Below are positions 26,300 to 34,719 of a DNA stretch of 64,000 nt, in pieces; position 1 is the stretch's first letter; every line of letters begins with the position of its first letter. The stretch spans positions 1 through 64,000 of the forward strand of contig JBMNRA010000002.1 of the NCBI GenBank assembly GCA_050944415.1, read 5' to 3'. The notes below the pieces were generated by a model, which had not been told where the DNA came from, made no database searches, and worked only from the letters and a program-made list of their open reading frames with translations. The stretch comes from Ruminococcus_G sp050944415. Its GTDB lineage: Bacteria; Bacillota; Clostridia; Lachnospirales; Lachnospiraceae. The position numbers were made by a program, and so were the translations under genes.

Positions 26300-27390
26300 A
26301 TTCCGAAATATTTCTGAATGGTTTTCATGCGATCCATCTGAGCGACATGGAATGGACAGCGTTTGTCACAGTGACCGCACTGAATACAGTCGCCGGCATG
26401 AAGGGAAAGCTTCCGGTAATGGTCGGCGGCAAGAGCATCACCGGCGGCAGCCAGATCATAGTATTTGTTGATCATGGCAATATCCAGTCCCTTTGGACAT
26501 GGATGACAGTGGCTGCAGTAAACGCATCTTCCGCGGGCCTCTGCCGGGGTGAAACTGCCCAGGATAGAGTAGTCTCTTTCTTCTTCCGGAGCATTCAGAT
26601 ATCCAAGTACATCGTTAAGATCGGCTTTGCCCCGATATCCGGGAAGCACGTTGAGAACCCCGGGTTTGTCCAGCGCGTACTGGATGCACTGATATCTGGT
26701 CAGAGCTTTCTTAAAGGGGGAAAGTTTCGCGTCCAGAAGCTGTCCGCCGGCGAAGGGTTTCATAACGGTGATTCCCACCTTTTCTTTTTCACAGCGCTGA
26801 TACAGCGTGAGACGTTCATCGGCGCTGCCGATGGCGTAATCACCGTGACGGTAATCATAAGCCGGGTTGATACTGAACATGACCACATCCAGAAGTTCCG
26901 TATCCAGCATTTGGCTGACAATGGACGGGGTGTGGGAGGACAGGCCGATATGGCGAACCACGCCCTGGTCTTTTAATTGCTGAATATAAGAGAGTGCTCC
27001 GCTGGAGATGTAATGTTTCAGATCGGAAGGCTCATCAATGCAGTGGATAAATCCAAAATCAATATAATCGGTGTCCAGCTTTTCGAGCAGCCAGTGGATG
27101 CCTTTTTTTATCTGTTCCGTATCAGTGGTCCATCCGTATTTTCCGCTGGAGTAGTCGGCGCCGAAATGCATCTGCAGATAGATATCGCTGCGGACGTTCT
27201 GGAAGGATTCCCGGTAAATATCAAAAGCGCTGGCTTCGGAGACGGCAAGGTCGAAATAATTGATTCCCTTTTCCAGAGCAGTCCGTACAGTTTCGATTCC
27301 TTCTTCCAAACCGGCTTCATGGATACTGGAGCCTCCAAAGCCCAGAATACTGATCTTTTCATTTCCCTTTGGTAATTTTCTGTATTTCAT
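26296..27390 (-). CDS. aldo/keto-reductase-like protein with C-terminal 4Fe-4S motifs, atypical active site
   Basis: This 364-residue protein has an aldo/keto reductase barrel (residues about 1-270) and two C-terminal cysteine motifs, CVYCSHCHPCP and CIQCGHCDKRCP, for [4Fe-4S] clusters. The usual catalytic Tyr after the FDTA motif (seen as FDTAWAY in the two related genes here) is absent: the text is FDLAVSEASAFD. The usual catalytic Lys is also replaced (IYLQMHFG). The His in FIHCIDE is kept. It may therefore be an electron-transfer or non-classical enzyme. It is divergent from the nitrogenase-like cluster and behind a MerR-type promoter. Confidence 0.88.
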   Translation of the reverse strand: MKYRKLPKGNEKISILGFGGSSIHEAGLEEGIETVRTALEKGINYFDLAVSEASAFDIYRESFQNVRSDIYLQMHFGADYSSGKYGWTTDTEQIKKGIHWLLEKLDTDYIDFGFIHCIDEPSDLKHYISSGALSYIQQLKDQGVVRHIGLSSHTPSIVSQMLDTELLDVVMFSINPAYDYRHGDYAIGSADERLTLYQRCEKEKVGITVMKPFAGGQLLDAKLSPFKKALTRYQCIQYALDKPGVLNVLPGYRGKADLNDVLGYLNAPEEERDYSILGSFTPAEARGRCVYCSHCHPCPKGLDIAMINKYYDLAAAGDALAADHYRKLSLHAGDCIQCGHCDKRCPFHVAQMDRMKTIQKYFGI

Positions 27391-27422
27391 AATAACCTCC
27401 TGTCAGATGGTATTTATAACAC

Positions 27423-27451
27423 CATATACCATGAAGCTCACTTCAGGTCAA
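27423..27451 (-). promoter_or_regulatory. MerR-type promoter of the atypical aldo/keto reductase gene
   Basis: On the minus strand TTGACC (27446-27451) is followed by the inverted repeat TGAAG-TGAG-CTTCA (27432-27445), then TATATG at 17 bases or TATGGT at 19 bases. An inverted repeat filling the spacer is the hallmark of MerR-family promoters. No MerR gene is nearby. Confidence 0.6.
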
Positions 27452-27469
27452 GAAAATTTTAGAAGTCTG

Positions 27470-27498
27470 TTGCATGTAAAGGCGGCAGCATCTATAAT
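27470..27498 (+). promoter_or_regulatory. promoter of the nitrogenase-like gene cluster
   Basis: TTGCAT (27470-27475) and TATAAT (27493-27498) are separated by 17 bases, 34 bp ahead of the first start codon at 27532. It is the only convincing promoter seen before the five genes that follow. Confidence 0.75.
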
Positions 27499-27531
27499 AA
27501 AAACAGAAACTTTTTGCGGAGGAGGGATGAT

Positions 27532-28572
27532 ATGTTAGCCTGTGTGTACGACAGTCCGGGAAAATTTGTGCTGCAGGAAAAATCCAGGCCACAGCTTCTG
27601 AATGCGAAAGATGCAATTGTAAAAGTGACGCTGGCCAGTATCTGTACCAGTGATCTGCATATAAAACACGGTTCTGTGCCTCAGGCAGTGCCGGGTATTG
27701 TTGTAGGCCACGAGATGGTGGGAATTGTGGAAAAAATCGGTTCCGATGTAAAGAACGTAAAACCGGGGGACCGGGTGACGGTAAATGTGGAAACCTTCTG
27801 CGGAGACTGCTATTTCTGCAGACATGGTTTTGTCAACAATTGTCAGGATGAAAACGGAGGCTGGGCTTTGGGATGCCGGATTGACGGCGGTCAGGCGGAG
27901 TACGTGAGAGTACCTTATGCACAGCAGGGCTTAAATAAAATCGATGATACAGTCACGGATGAGCAGGCTCTGTTTGTTGGGGATATACTGGCAACTGGTT
28001 TCTGGGCAGCGCGGATTGGCGGGATTAAAAAGGAAGATACGGTTCTGATTATAGGCGCCGGTCCTACAGGTATCTGCACTCTTCTGTGCGCCATGCTGAA
28101 GCATCCGGAAAAGATTATCGTCAGCGAAGTGGATGAAGAGAGGCTGCGTTTTATCCGGGAGCATTATCCGCAGGTATTGACGGTAAATCCAAAGGAGAAA
28201 GATATCGGGCAGTTTGTAAAAGAGCAGAGCAGCCATGGAGGAGCGGATGTGGTGCTGGAGGCAGGAGGGACAGAGGAGACTTTCGCAGATGCATGGAGAT
28301 GTGCCAGACCCAATGGCACAGTGGTTATCATTGCACTTTATGATCAGCCCCAGACATTGCCGCTGCCGAATATGTACGGTAAGAATCTGACTTTTAAAAC
28401 GGGAGGAGTAGATGGATGTGACTGTGATGAAATCCTCCGTTATATCAAAGAAGGCAAGATAGATACCACACCGCTGATTACTCACAGGATTCCTTTGAAA
28501 GATATTGAAAAAGCTTATGATATTTTTGAAAACAGAAGGGATCATGTGATTAAGATTGCTCTGGAAATATAG
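27532..28572 (+). CDS. zinc-dependent alcohol dehydrogenase (MDR family)
   Basis: This protein of about 346 residues is a medium-chain dehydrogenase. Catalytic zinc ligands are C38, H60 and E61 (VVGHEMVG), the structural zinc uses C90, C93, C96 and C104, and NAD(P) is bound by IIGAGPTG near residue 175. It interconverts an alcohol and a carbonyl compound. The start at 27532 follows a GGAGGAGG site. It is the first gene of a five-gene run leading to the nitrogenase-like proteins, 12 bp ahead of the ASKHA gene, so it may make or consume the substrate of that system; this is inferred. Confidence 0.92.
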   Translation: MLACVYDSPGKFVLQEKSRPQLLNAKDAIVKVTLASICTSDLHIKHGSVPQAVPGIVVGHEMVGIVEKIGSDVKNVKPGDRVTVNVETFCGDCYFCRHGFVNNCQDENGGWALGCRIDGGQAEYVRVPYAQQGLNKIDDTVTDEQALFVGDILATGFWAARIGGIKKEDTVLIIGAGPTGICTLLCAMLKHPEKIIVSEVDEERLRFIREHYPQVLTVNPKEKDIGQFVKEQSSHGGADVVLEAGGTEETFADAWRCARPNGTVVIIALYDQPQTLPLPNMYGKNLTFKTGGVDGCDCDEILRYIKEGKIDTTPLITHRIPLKDIEKAYDIFENRRDHVIKIALEI

Positions 28573-28584
28573 AAAGGACATGAT

Positions 28585-30132
28585 ATGGAAGGCATAAGTA
28601 AGAAAATTTATCTGGAACTGGAAGCTCCTTCCGAGGAGGATTCCCGTTCCAGTCAGATGCGGATTCTGGACGAATTAGAGAAACAGGGAATGAAAAGTGA
28701 TATGACGGCGGATGCCATGCGCATGCTGTATCCGCTGTGTGAAGACAGTGACTGGAAGATAACAGTATCTCTGGCCTGGAACGGGTATCGGTGGATGGTT
28801 GTGAAGGTAGAAGCCGGTGACAGAAGGATGGAACATTACGGTCTGGCGGTAGACCTGGGGAGCACTACGGTTGTAGCGCGCCTGGTTAATTGTGAAACAG
28901 GAGAATCTCTGGGAGAGTCCAGCAGCTATAACCGGCAGATCGCTTTTGGTACGGATATCCTGACCAGAATCTTTTACTGCAAAGATGATCCCCGGAAACT
29001 GGAGGAACTTCGCCAGGCAACGCTTCAGTCCATAGTGGACAATCTGGAGAATCTGAAAAAACAGACGGGAATCTCCTGGGAGGACTGTATTCAGATGGTA
29101 ATTGCCGGAAATATGACCATGATTCATTTTCTGATCGGAATGGATGCGTTTTGTGTATTTCATACCCCTTATGCAGTGCGTGCAGATCAGCCGGGATTTA
29201 TCCGCGGCAGTGAATTGCTGGGAATTCCCCTGCCGGGATACGTATTCTGCTGCCCTGGGAAATCCAACTACCTGGGCGGAGATATCATAAGCGGCGTAGT
29301 GGCCACTCAGATCTACCGGGAAGAAGATATCACCGTTTTCTTTGACATCGGCACCAATGGAGAGCTGGTGGTGGGAAATAAGGAATTTCTTCTCTGCGGC
29401 GCCGGCGCAGCAGGTCCTGCTCTGGAAGGCGGTGTGGTGGAGACCGGCATGAGGGCCGCCGAAGGGGCGGTAGAGCGTGTCAGAATTCAGGACGGTAAAT
29501 TCATCAACCAGGTAATCGGAGGAGGCAAGGCCAGGGGAATCTGCGGTTCCGGAATTATTGATCTGCTGGCAGAATTGTTTTTAAACGGCTGGATTGATAT
29601 TCGGGGAAAACTGATTCCTGAAAAAAGTGACAGGATCCAGAGGAAGGATGGAATGTACGGTGTGGAGTATGCACCGGGTCTTATCTTCTGGCAGAATGAT
29701 ATTGACGAATTTATAAAGACCAAAGCGGCTGCTTATACCATGGTAGAATACGTGTTGAATGCTGCGGGGATTTCCATGGATGACATCGGAAAATTTTATG
29801 TGGCCGGTTCTTTTGGAAAACATGTATCAAAGGAATCAGCCGTTGCCATAGGTATGTATCCGGATCTGGACCGGGAACGTCTGATCAGCGCCGGAAACGC
29901 GTCGCTGGAAGGAGCTTCGATGATTCTGCTTCACAGAGAGTATCTGAATGATATCCAGGAGATTCTGAATAAAATGGTATACATTCAGTTCGGAGCAGTG
30001 GAAGATTTTCTTCATATGATGGTGGCTGCTCAGGCGCTTCCCCATACGGACATGAGACGGTATCCGTCGGTAATGGAAAAGCTGAAAGAAAGGGAGGACA
30101 GTATTTATGGATTATTTGGGAAAAGACATTAA
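28585..30132 (+). CDS. ASKHA-domain ATPase without the usual [2Fe-2S] domain
   Basis: This 515-residue protein is an ASKHA ATPase of the RACE/DUF4445 type. It has VDLGSTTVVARLV (from about residue 90), IAGNMTMIHFLIG, FDIGTNGELVVGN, GICGSGIIDLLAEL and FYVAGSFGKH. Unlike the protein at 6105, there is no plant-type ferredoxin domain. The first 85 residues are a short unrelated segment with no cysteine cluster. RACE-type proteins couple ATP to difficult reductions of metal cofactors. Here it sits between an alcohol dehydrogenase and a Fe-S aldo/keto reductase, whose start it overlaps by 26 bp, and its electrons may come from that partner. The client is unknown. Confidence 0.88.
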   Translation: MEGISKKIYLELEAPSEEDSRSSQMRILDELEKQGMKSDMTADAMRMLYPLCEDSDWKITVSLAWNGYRWMVVKVEAGDRRMEHYGLAVDLGSTTVVARLVNCETGESLGESSSYNRQIAFGTDILTRIFYCKDDPRKLEELRQATLQSIVDNLENLKKQTGISWEDCIQMVIAGNMTMIHFLIGMDAFCVFHTPYAVRADQPGFIRGSELLGIPLPGYVFCCPGKSNYLGGDIISGVVATQIYREEDITVFFDIGTNGELVVGNKEFLLCGAGAAGPALEGGVVETGMRAAEGAVERVRIQDGKFINQVIGGGKARGICGSGIIDLLAELFLNGWIDIRGKLIPEKSDRIQRKDGMYGVEYAPGLIFWQNDIDEFIKTKAAAYTMVEYVLNAAGISMDDIGKFYVAGSFGKHVSKESAVAIGMYPDLDRERLISAGNASLEGASMILLHREYLNDIQEILNKMVYIQFGAVEDFLHMMVAAQALPHTDMRRYPSVMEKLKEREDSIYGLFGKRH

Positions 30133-31222
30133 AAAACTTGGATTTGGTCTGATGCGTCTTCCGCAGAAAGACAAGGTCATTGATGTGGAACAGGTAAAAA
30201 AGATGGTGGACCGTTTTATGGAAGAGGGCTTCACCTATTTTGATACGGCCTGGGCTTACGAAGGAAGCGAGGATGCCATCCGTCAGGCGCTGGTGGAACG
30301 TTATCCCAGAGAAAAGTTTCAGCTGGCGACCAAGAATGCGGCATGGATCAACTGTAAGACCAGGGAAGAGGCCATTGCCCAGTTTGAGACTTCTCTGAAA
30401 CAGACGGGTGCGGGATATTTCGATTTTTATCTTCTTCACAATCTGGGAGAACACAGGACTAAACCTTTCGATGACTTTGATATGTGGAGTTTTGTGCAGG
30501 AAAAGAAAAAAGAAGGTCTGATCCGCCATGTGGGATTTTCTTTTCATTCCACACCGGAAGAGCTGGAAGAAATCCTGAAAAACCATCCGGAAATGGAATT
30601 CGTACAGCTTCAGATCAACTATGCGGACTGGGAGAATCCGGCCATTCAGTCCAGAGCCTGCTATGAGATGGCCAGAAAATACAATAAGCCGGTGATCATC
30701 ATGGAACCGGTAAAAGGCGGAATGCTGGCCAATCCGCCGCAGCAGGTGAAAGATGTCTTTGAAAAAGCTGACGGGAAAGCTTCCTGCGCGTCCTGGGCGA
30801 TCCGGTTCGCCGCCAGTCTGGAGGGTGTGATCACCGTTCTGTCCGGAATGAGCAGCATGGAACAGATGGAAGACAATCTGTCTTATATGAAGGACTTTAA
30901 AGGTTTGAATGAAGAGGAACAGGCGGTGATCCGGGAGGCACAGACAGCACTGAACAGTATACCGCTGATTCCCTGCACCTCCTGCAATTACTGTGCAAAA
31001 GTCTGTCCGGAAGGCATCGGTATCTCCGGATCATTTACAGCAATGAATTATCTGACGCTGTACCAGAATAAGGAGGCAGCGGCTAATCAGGAAAACTGGC
31101 TGGTAGGAGGCCATGGAAAGAAAAAAGCAGGCGAGTGCATCAAATGCGGCAAGTGTGAGGAGGTTTGTCCGCAGCATATTAAAATACGGGACGAACTGGA
31201 GAAAATTGCGAAGATATTCTGA
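30107..31222 (+). CDS. aldo/keto reductase with two C-terminal [4Fe-4S] motifs
   Basis: This 371-residue protein has a full aldo/keto reductase barrel with the catalytic set intact: FDTAWAYEGSE (Asp, Tyr), FQLATKN (Lys) and FYLLHNL (His). The C-terminus carries CTSCNYCAKVCPEG and CIKCGKCEEVCPQ, a two-cluster ferredoxin module. Such fusions can pass electrons between NAD(P)H or a carbonyl substrate and low-potential carriers. It overlaps the ASKHA gene and lies 14 bp before the Fe-protein fusion, so it is a good candidate electron donor for the cluster. Confidence 0.92.
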   Translation: MDYLGKDIKKLGFGLMRLPQKDKVIDVEQVKKMVDRFMEEGFTYFDTAWAYEGSEDAIRQALVERYPREKFQLATKNAAWINCKTREEAIAQFETSLKQTGAGYFDFYLLHNLGEHRTKPFDDFDMWSFVQEKKKEGLIRHVGFSFHSTPEELEEILKNHPEMEFVQLQINYADWENPAIQSRACYEMARKYNKPVIIMEPVKGGMLANPPQQVKDVFEKADGKASCASWAIRFAASLEGVITVLSGMSSMEQMEDNLSYMKDFKGLNEEEQAVIREAQTALNSIPLIPCTSCNYCAKVCPEGIGISGSFTAMNYLTLYQNKEAAANQENWLVGGHGKKKAGECIKCGKCEEVCPQHIKIRDELEKIAKIF

Positions 31223-31236
31223 AGGAGTTGAGACAT

Positions 31237-33438
31237 ATGGAATCCCATACCCGCTTTGAGGTGGCCGTTTACGGAAAGGGCGGCATTGGAAAATCTACGG
31301 TCAGCGCTAATCTGTCGGCAGCTCTGGCCATGACAGGAAGAAAGGTCATGCAGATCGGCTGTGATCCCAAGCATGATTCTACCAGGCTTTTGATGCACGG
31401 AGTCAGTATACCGACGGTTCTGGATTATCTGAAAGAGACTCCGAAAGAGCAGGCGGAACTCTCCGATGTCCTGAAGGAAGGGTGCCTGGGAATCGGCTGT
31501 ATCGAAGCAGGAGGGCCTACTCCGGGAGTGGGATGCGCCGGAAGGGGAATCATCTCCGCCTTTGAGTTTTTAAAGGAGCAGAAGGCGAAAGAGCCGTATG
31601 ATATTGTACTGTATGATGTCCTGGGAGATGTGGTCTGCGGCGGTTTCGCGGTTCCGGTTAGAAGAGAATATGCAGACGCGGTTTTTCTGGTAACCAGCGG
31701 AGAATATATGGCAATATACGCCGCCAATAATATCCTCAGGGGTATCCGCAGTTACGATCAGGATACTTATCGTAGAGTAGCGGGAATTATTTTTAATGAA
31801 CGGAAAGTAACGGATGAAGAAGAACGTATCCGCCGTTTTGCAGAGGCAGTGGGACTGCCTGTCTGTGCGAGAATTCCACGAAGCGATCATTTCGCCAGTG
31901 CAGAGGCGGCCAACATGCCGCTGATGGAAATGGAAAACTGTCAGGAAGAGCAGGAGGTTTTCCTTCATCTGGCCGGTCGGATCAATGACCGGATGTCGCT
32001 GTATCGGGCCAGACCCCTGACGGATGAAATGCTGGAGCAGGTGGTCCTGGGAATGGAGAAAACAGTTTACATAAAGAAAGAAGAGGATCAAAAAACGGCC
32101 AAGGAGGATGAAAAAATCCCGGCGGCAGGAGCGGATCTTCTGCCGGAGGTTCCCCGTCCGGGGCGTCCTCCTCTTTACGGCTGCGCTTTTAACGGGGCGG
32201 CAACGGCCGCCATACATCTGACGGATGCCCTGATTCTTGCTCATTCTCCCAAATCCTGTGCCTTTTATACCTGGCAGAATATCAGTTCTCCCGGCAGAAA
32301 GAATCTGTTTAACCGGGGGATTCTGATGCCTTCGGCCATCAGTCCGAATTTTGAATGTACACAGATGGGGCAGACAGAGGCCGTTTTCGGAGGAATGGAT
32401 CGGCTAAAAGAATGTGTGAGGGAAGCATTAAAGCGAAAACCGGGAGCGGTTGTCGTTATCAGTTCCTGTGTCAGCGGAATTATCGGAGATGATATCCGGG
32501 CAGTGGAAGAGATGTCCGTGCCGGGAATTCCTGTGATTGCCATTCATGCGGATGGCGATATTGCAGGAGATTACATGGAGGGGATCCGCATGTGCATGCG
32601 CACGCTGGCTGAAAAGCTGATTGACCCTGCCGTAAAACCGGAAGGCAGGACAGTGAATCTGATTAACGAAGCTGGAGTGTCCACAAACCGCGATATCAAT
32701 TACCGGATTGTAAAGGAACTGCTGGATCAGATGAATATCGGCATAAACTGCCGGTTCCTGGGAGACGCCACCTGCAGAGAGATGAAAAATTTTCTGGCCG
32801 CTCCTTTGAATATCCTTGCGGCGGATCAGGCGGACGGACGTGAGATGAAAAAGTGGATGGAAGAAACATACGGCTGCCGTTTTATGGAAGGCGCTTTTCC
32901 CATTGGATTTCAGGCGGCAAAGAACTGGCTGAACAGTCTGGGAGAATACTTCTCCTGTCAGAAGCAGGCAGGAGAGATTATTGAACGTCAGGAGAAGATT
33001 TACCGTCAGGAAATTGAGAAATTAAAACCGTATCTTCAGGGGAAACGGGTGTTTTTGATGACGATCAACAGCAACCTGGACTGGATCCTGGATGCGGCGA
33101 CAGCGGCTGGAATGAAATTTCTTAAGATCTGTGTTTTTAATTATCTGGGACAGGAAGTGAAAATTACTGATCATCCCCAGCGGTATGATATTGACGCGGA
33201 TTTTGACTGGACAAAGATAAATGAGACGATAAGGCAGCTGAAGCCGGATCTGGTGCTGTCCAATTACACGGCCCAGATAAAGGAAGGGGATTACCTGACG
33301 GACGCCATGCCCATGAGTCCCGTGGTAGGATTCCATTCAGGAATCCACATTCTGAGAAGATGGGTGGAGCTGTTTCAAAACCGGAGGGAAGGAGACTGGA
33401 AAAATGACAGAGCATTGTTCGAAAAGTATTACGCCTGA
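31237..33438 (+). CDS. nitrogenase-like fusion: NifH-type Fe protein joined to NifD-type subunit
   Basis: This protein of about 733 residues combines two nitrogenase components. Residues 1-265 are NifH-like: P-loop GKGGIGKST at 14-21, GCDPKHDST at 41-49, and the two cluster-bridging cysteines C100 in GVGCAGRG and C134 in VLGDVVCGG. A charged linker follows (about 275-305). Residues 310-733 are NifD-like, with P-cluster-type cysteines C316 (YGCAFNG), C341 (HSPKSCAFY) and C411 (SSCVSGIIGDD) at the expected spacing. ATG 31237 is preferred to TTG 31228 because GAAGGAG ends at 31227. It overlaps the NifK-like gene by 35 bp. No FeMo-cofactor biosynthesis genes are in the window, so N2 fixation is unlikely. 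The substrate is unknown. Confidence 0.93.
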   Translation: MESHTRFEVAVYGKGGIGKSTVSANLSAALAMTGRKVMQIGCDPKHDSTRLLMHGVSIPTVLDYLKETPKEQAELSDVLKEGCLGIGCIEAGGPTPGVGCAGRGIISAFEFLKEQKAKEPYDIVLYDVLGDVVCGGFAVPVRREYADAVFLVTSGEYMAIYAANNILRGIRSYDQDTYRRVAGIIFNERKVTDEEERIRRFAEAVGLPVCARIPRSDHFASAEAANMPLMEMENCQEEQEVFLHLAGRINDRMSLYRARPLTDEMLEQVVLGMEKTVYIKKEEDQKTAKEDEKIPAAGADLLPEVPRPGRPPLYGCAFNGAATAAIHLTDALILAHSPKSCAFYTWQNISSPGRKNLFNRGILMPSAISPNFECTQMGQTEAVFGGMDRLKECVREALKRKPGAVVVISSCVSGIIGDDIRAVEEMSVPGIPVIAIHADGDIAGDYMEGIRMCMRTLAEKLIDPAVKPEGRTVNLINEAGVSTNRDINYRIVKELLDQMNIGINCRFLGDATCREMKNFLAAPLNILAADQADGREMKKWMEETYGCRFMEGAFPIGFQAAKNWLNSLGEYFSCQKQAGEIIERQEKIYRQEIEKLKPYLQGKRVFLMTINSNLDWILDAATAAGMKFLKICVFNYLGQEVKITDHPQRYDIDADFDWTKINETIRQLKPDLVLSNYTAQIKEGDYLTDAMPMSPVVGFHSGIHILRRWVELFQNRREGDWKNDRALFEKYYA

Positions 33439-34666
33439 CAGCCTGACGGGAATGATCTTTGCCATGGAGGGAATGAAAAACACCGTAGTATTGCTGAACG
33501 GTCCCATGGGCTGCAAATTTTATCACAGCACGACTTCTCAGTTTCTGACCATTCATCCCAATCTTTATCTGCCGGCAGCGGAGGGGGGAGAAAAGGTTCC
33601 GGTCGACTATAATTATCTGAATCACTGGTTTTTCCGGCAGCCCAGAGTTCCCTGTACCTGGCTGGACGGATATGATTACGTTTACGGAACCGGTCAGCAA
33701 GTCAGGGAAGGTCTCCGCTATCTGAAAGATCATGTGAAATTTGAGCTTCTGGTTATAGTTAATTCACCGGGAGCCTCACTGATCGGCGATAACCTGGAGG
33801 AAATTGCGGGGGAAATCCTGCCGGAATATCCCCGGGTTATTCTGGAATCCCCGGGATATTCAAAAGAGTACCAGGACGGATATGAGACTGCCTCCGTGGA
33901 ACTGCTGCGGCAGGCGGCTGTACCCCTTTGGAAAGGGGGTGGGGCGGCAGACTCCGGAGAAGGAAAGCAGGTAAAAAAGGTAAATATACTGGGTCTGTCC
34001 ATATGGCAGCGATACTATGAAGGCACACGGGCCGAGATGGAGCGGCTGTTCCGGATGTGCGGTATTGAAGTCAACTGTTTTCTGTGTGCCGGCAGTTCCC
34101 TGGAAGAGCTGAAAAAGATCCCGGAGGCTGATCTGAATGTGGTGCTTTACCCGGAGCTGGGAACCAAAGGAGCAAAATTTTTACAAGAGATCCGCCAGAT
34201 GCCCTGTTATATCAGCCCGGGTCTTCCCATCGGCTTTTCATCGGTGGAAACCATGTTTTCCCGGATCTGCGGTATCCTGCAGACAGACCCCGGGCCTCTG
34301 CTTGAGGAGTGTGAGAAAGCCCGGGCTCTGGCCTGGTATAAGATCAATCAGGTTTACCAGATGTGCGGCCTGCCCAAGGGAACCAGGTTTTTCGTGGAGG
34401 GCATGGAGTCGGAGGTGGAGGGCTACCGCCGGTTTCTGACAGAATATCTGGGAATGATCCCGGCGTCTGAGATGGAGGCGGAGCTGATCTTCGGAGACGC
34501 CAATACGATTGCGTCGCTGAAGACAAGAAGAACGCCATTCTGCGGGATTGAAATCAGTCTGCCCGGCATGGGCTATCTGGATGTGCTTGAGAAAACCCAT
34601 ATGGGAATACGGGGAACACTGTTTTTGATCGAACAGGTGCTGAACGGGCTTATGTCAAAATTGTGA
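33404..34666 (+). CDS. nitrogenase component 1-like protein (NifK/BchB/BchZ-like)
   Basis: This 420-residue protein belongs to the Oxidored_nitro family. The cysteine that matches NifK Cys95 is C37 in NGPMGCKFYHS. The position matching NifK Cys70 is D12, and the third NifK cysteine is replaced (VNSPGASLIGDN, Pro in place of Cys). Together with three cysteines in the NifD-like partner this gives a 3+1 pattern, as in protochlorophyllide and chlorophyllide reductases, which hold one [4Fe-4S] cluster rather than a P-cluster. It overlaps the fusion gene by 35 bp and ends the cluster at a terminator. It probably forms a heterodimer or heterotetramer with the NifD-like half. Confidence 0.9.
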   Translation: MTEHCSKSITPDSLTGMIFAMEGMKNTVVLLNGPMGCKFYHSTTSQFLTIHPNLYLPAAEGGEKVPVDYNYLNHWFFRQPRVPCTWLDGYDYVYGTGQQVREGLRYLKDHVKFELLVIVNSPGASLIGDNLEEIAGEILPEYPRVILESPGYSKEYQDGYETASVELLRQAAVPLWKGGGAADSGEGKQVKKVNILGLSIWQRYYEGTRAEMERLFRMCGIEVNCFLCAGSSLEELKKIPEADLNVVLYPELGTKGAKFLQEIRQMPCYISPGLPIGFSSVETMFSRICGILQTDPGPLLEECEKARALAWYKINQVYQMCGLPKGTRFFVEGMESEVEGYRRFLTEYLGMIPASEMEAELIFGDANTIASLKTRRTPFCGIEISLPGMGYLDVLEKTHMGIRGTLFLIEQVLNGLMSKL

Positions 34667-34682
34667 AAGTTATATTAAAACG

Positions 34683-34719
34683 AAAAACCGGAGACCGATG
34701 TTGCAGGCCTCCGGTTTTT
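34683..34719. terminator. bidirectional terminator between the nitrogenase-like cluster and the ABC operon
   Basis: AAAAACCGGAG (34683-34693) pairs with CTCCGGTTTTT (34709-34719). A-rich and T-rich ends allow function in both directions, serving the cluster on the plus strand and the ABC genes on the minus strand. Confidence 0.9.

Noticed and set aside
31237..34666. A true nitrogen-fixing nitrogenase
   Set aside because: There are no nifE, nifN, nifB or separate nifH genes in the window, and the NifK-like partner lacks two of three P-cluster cysteines.
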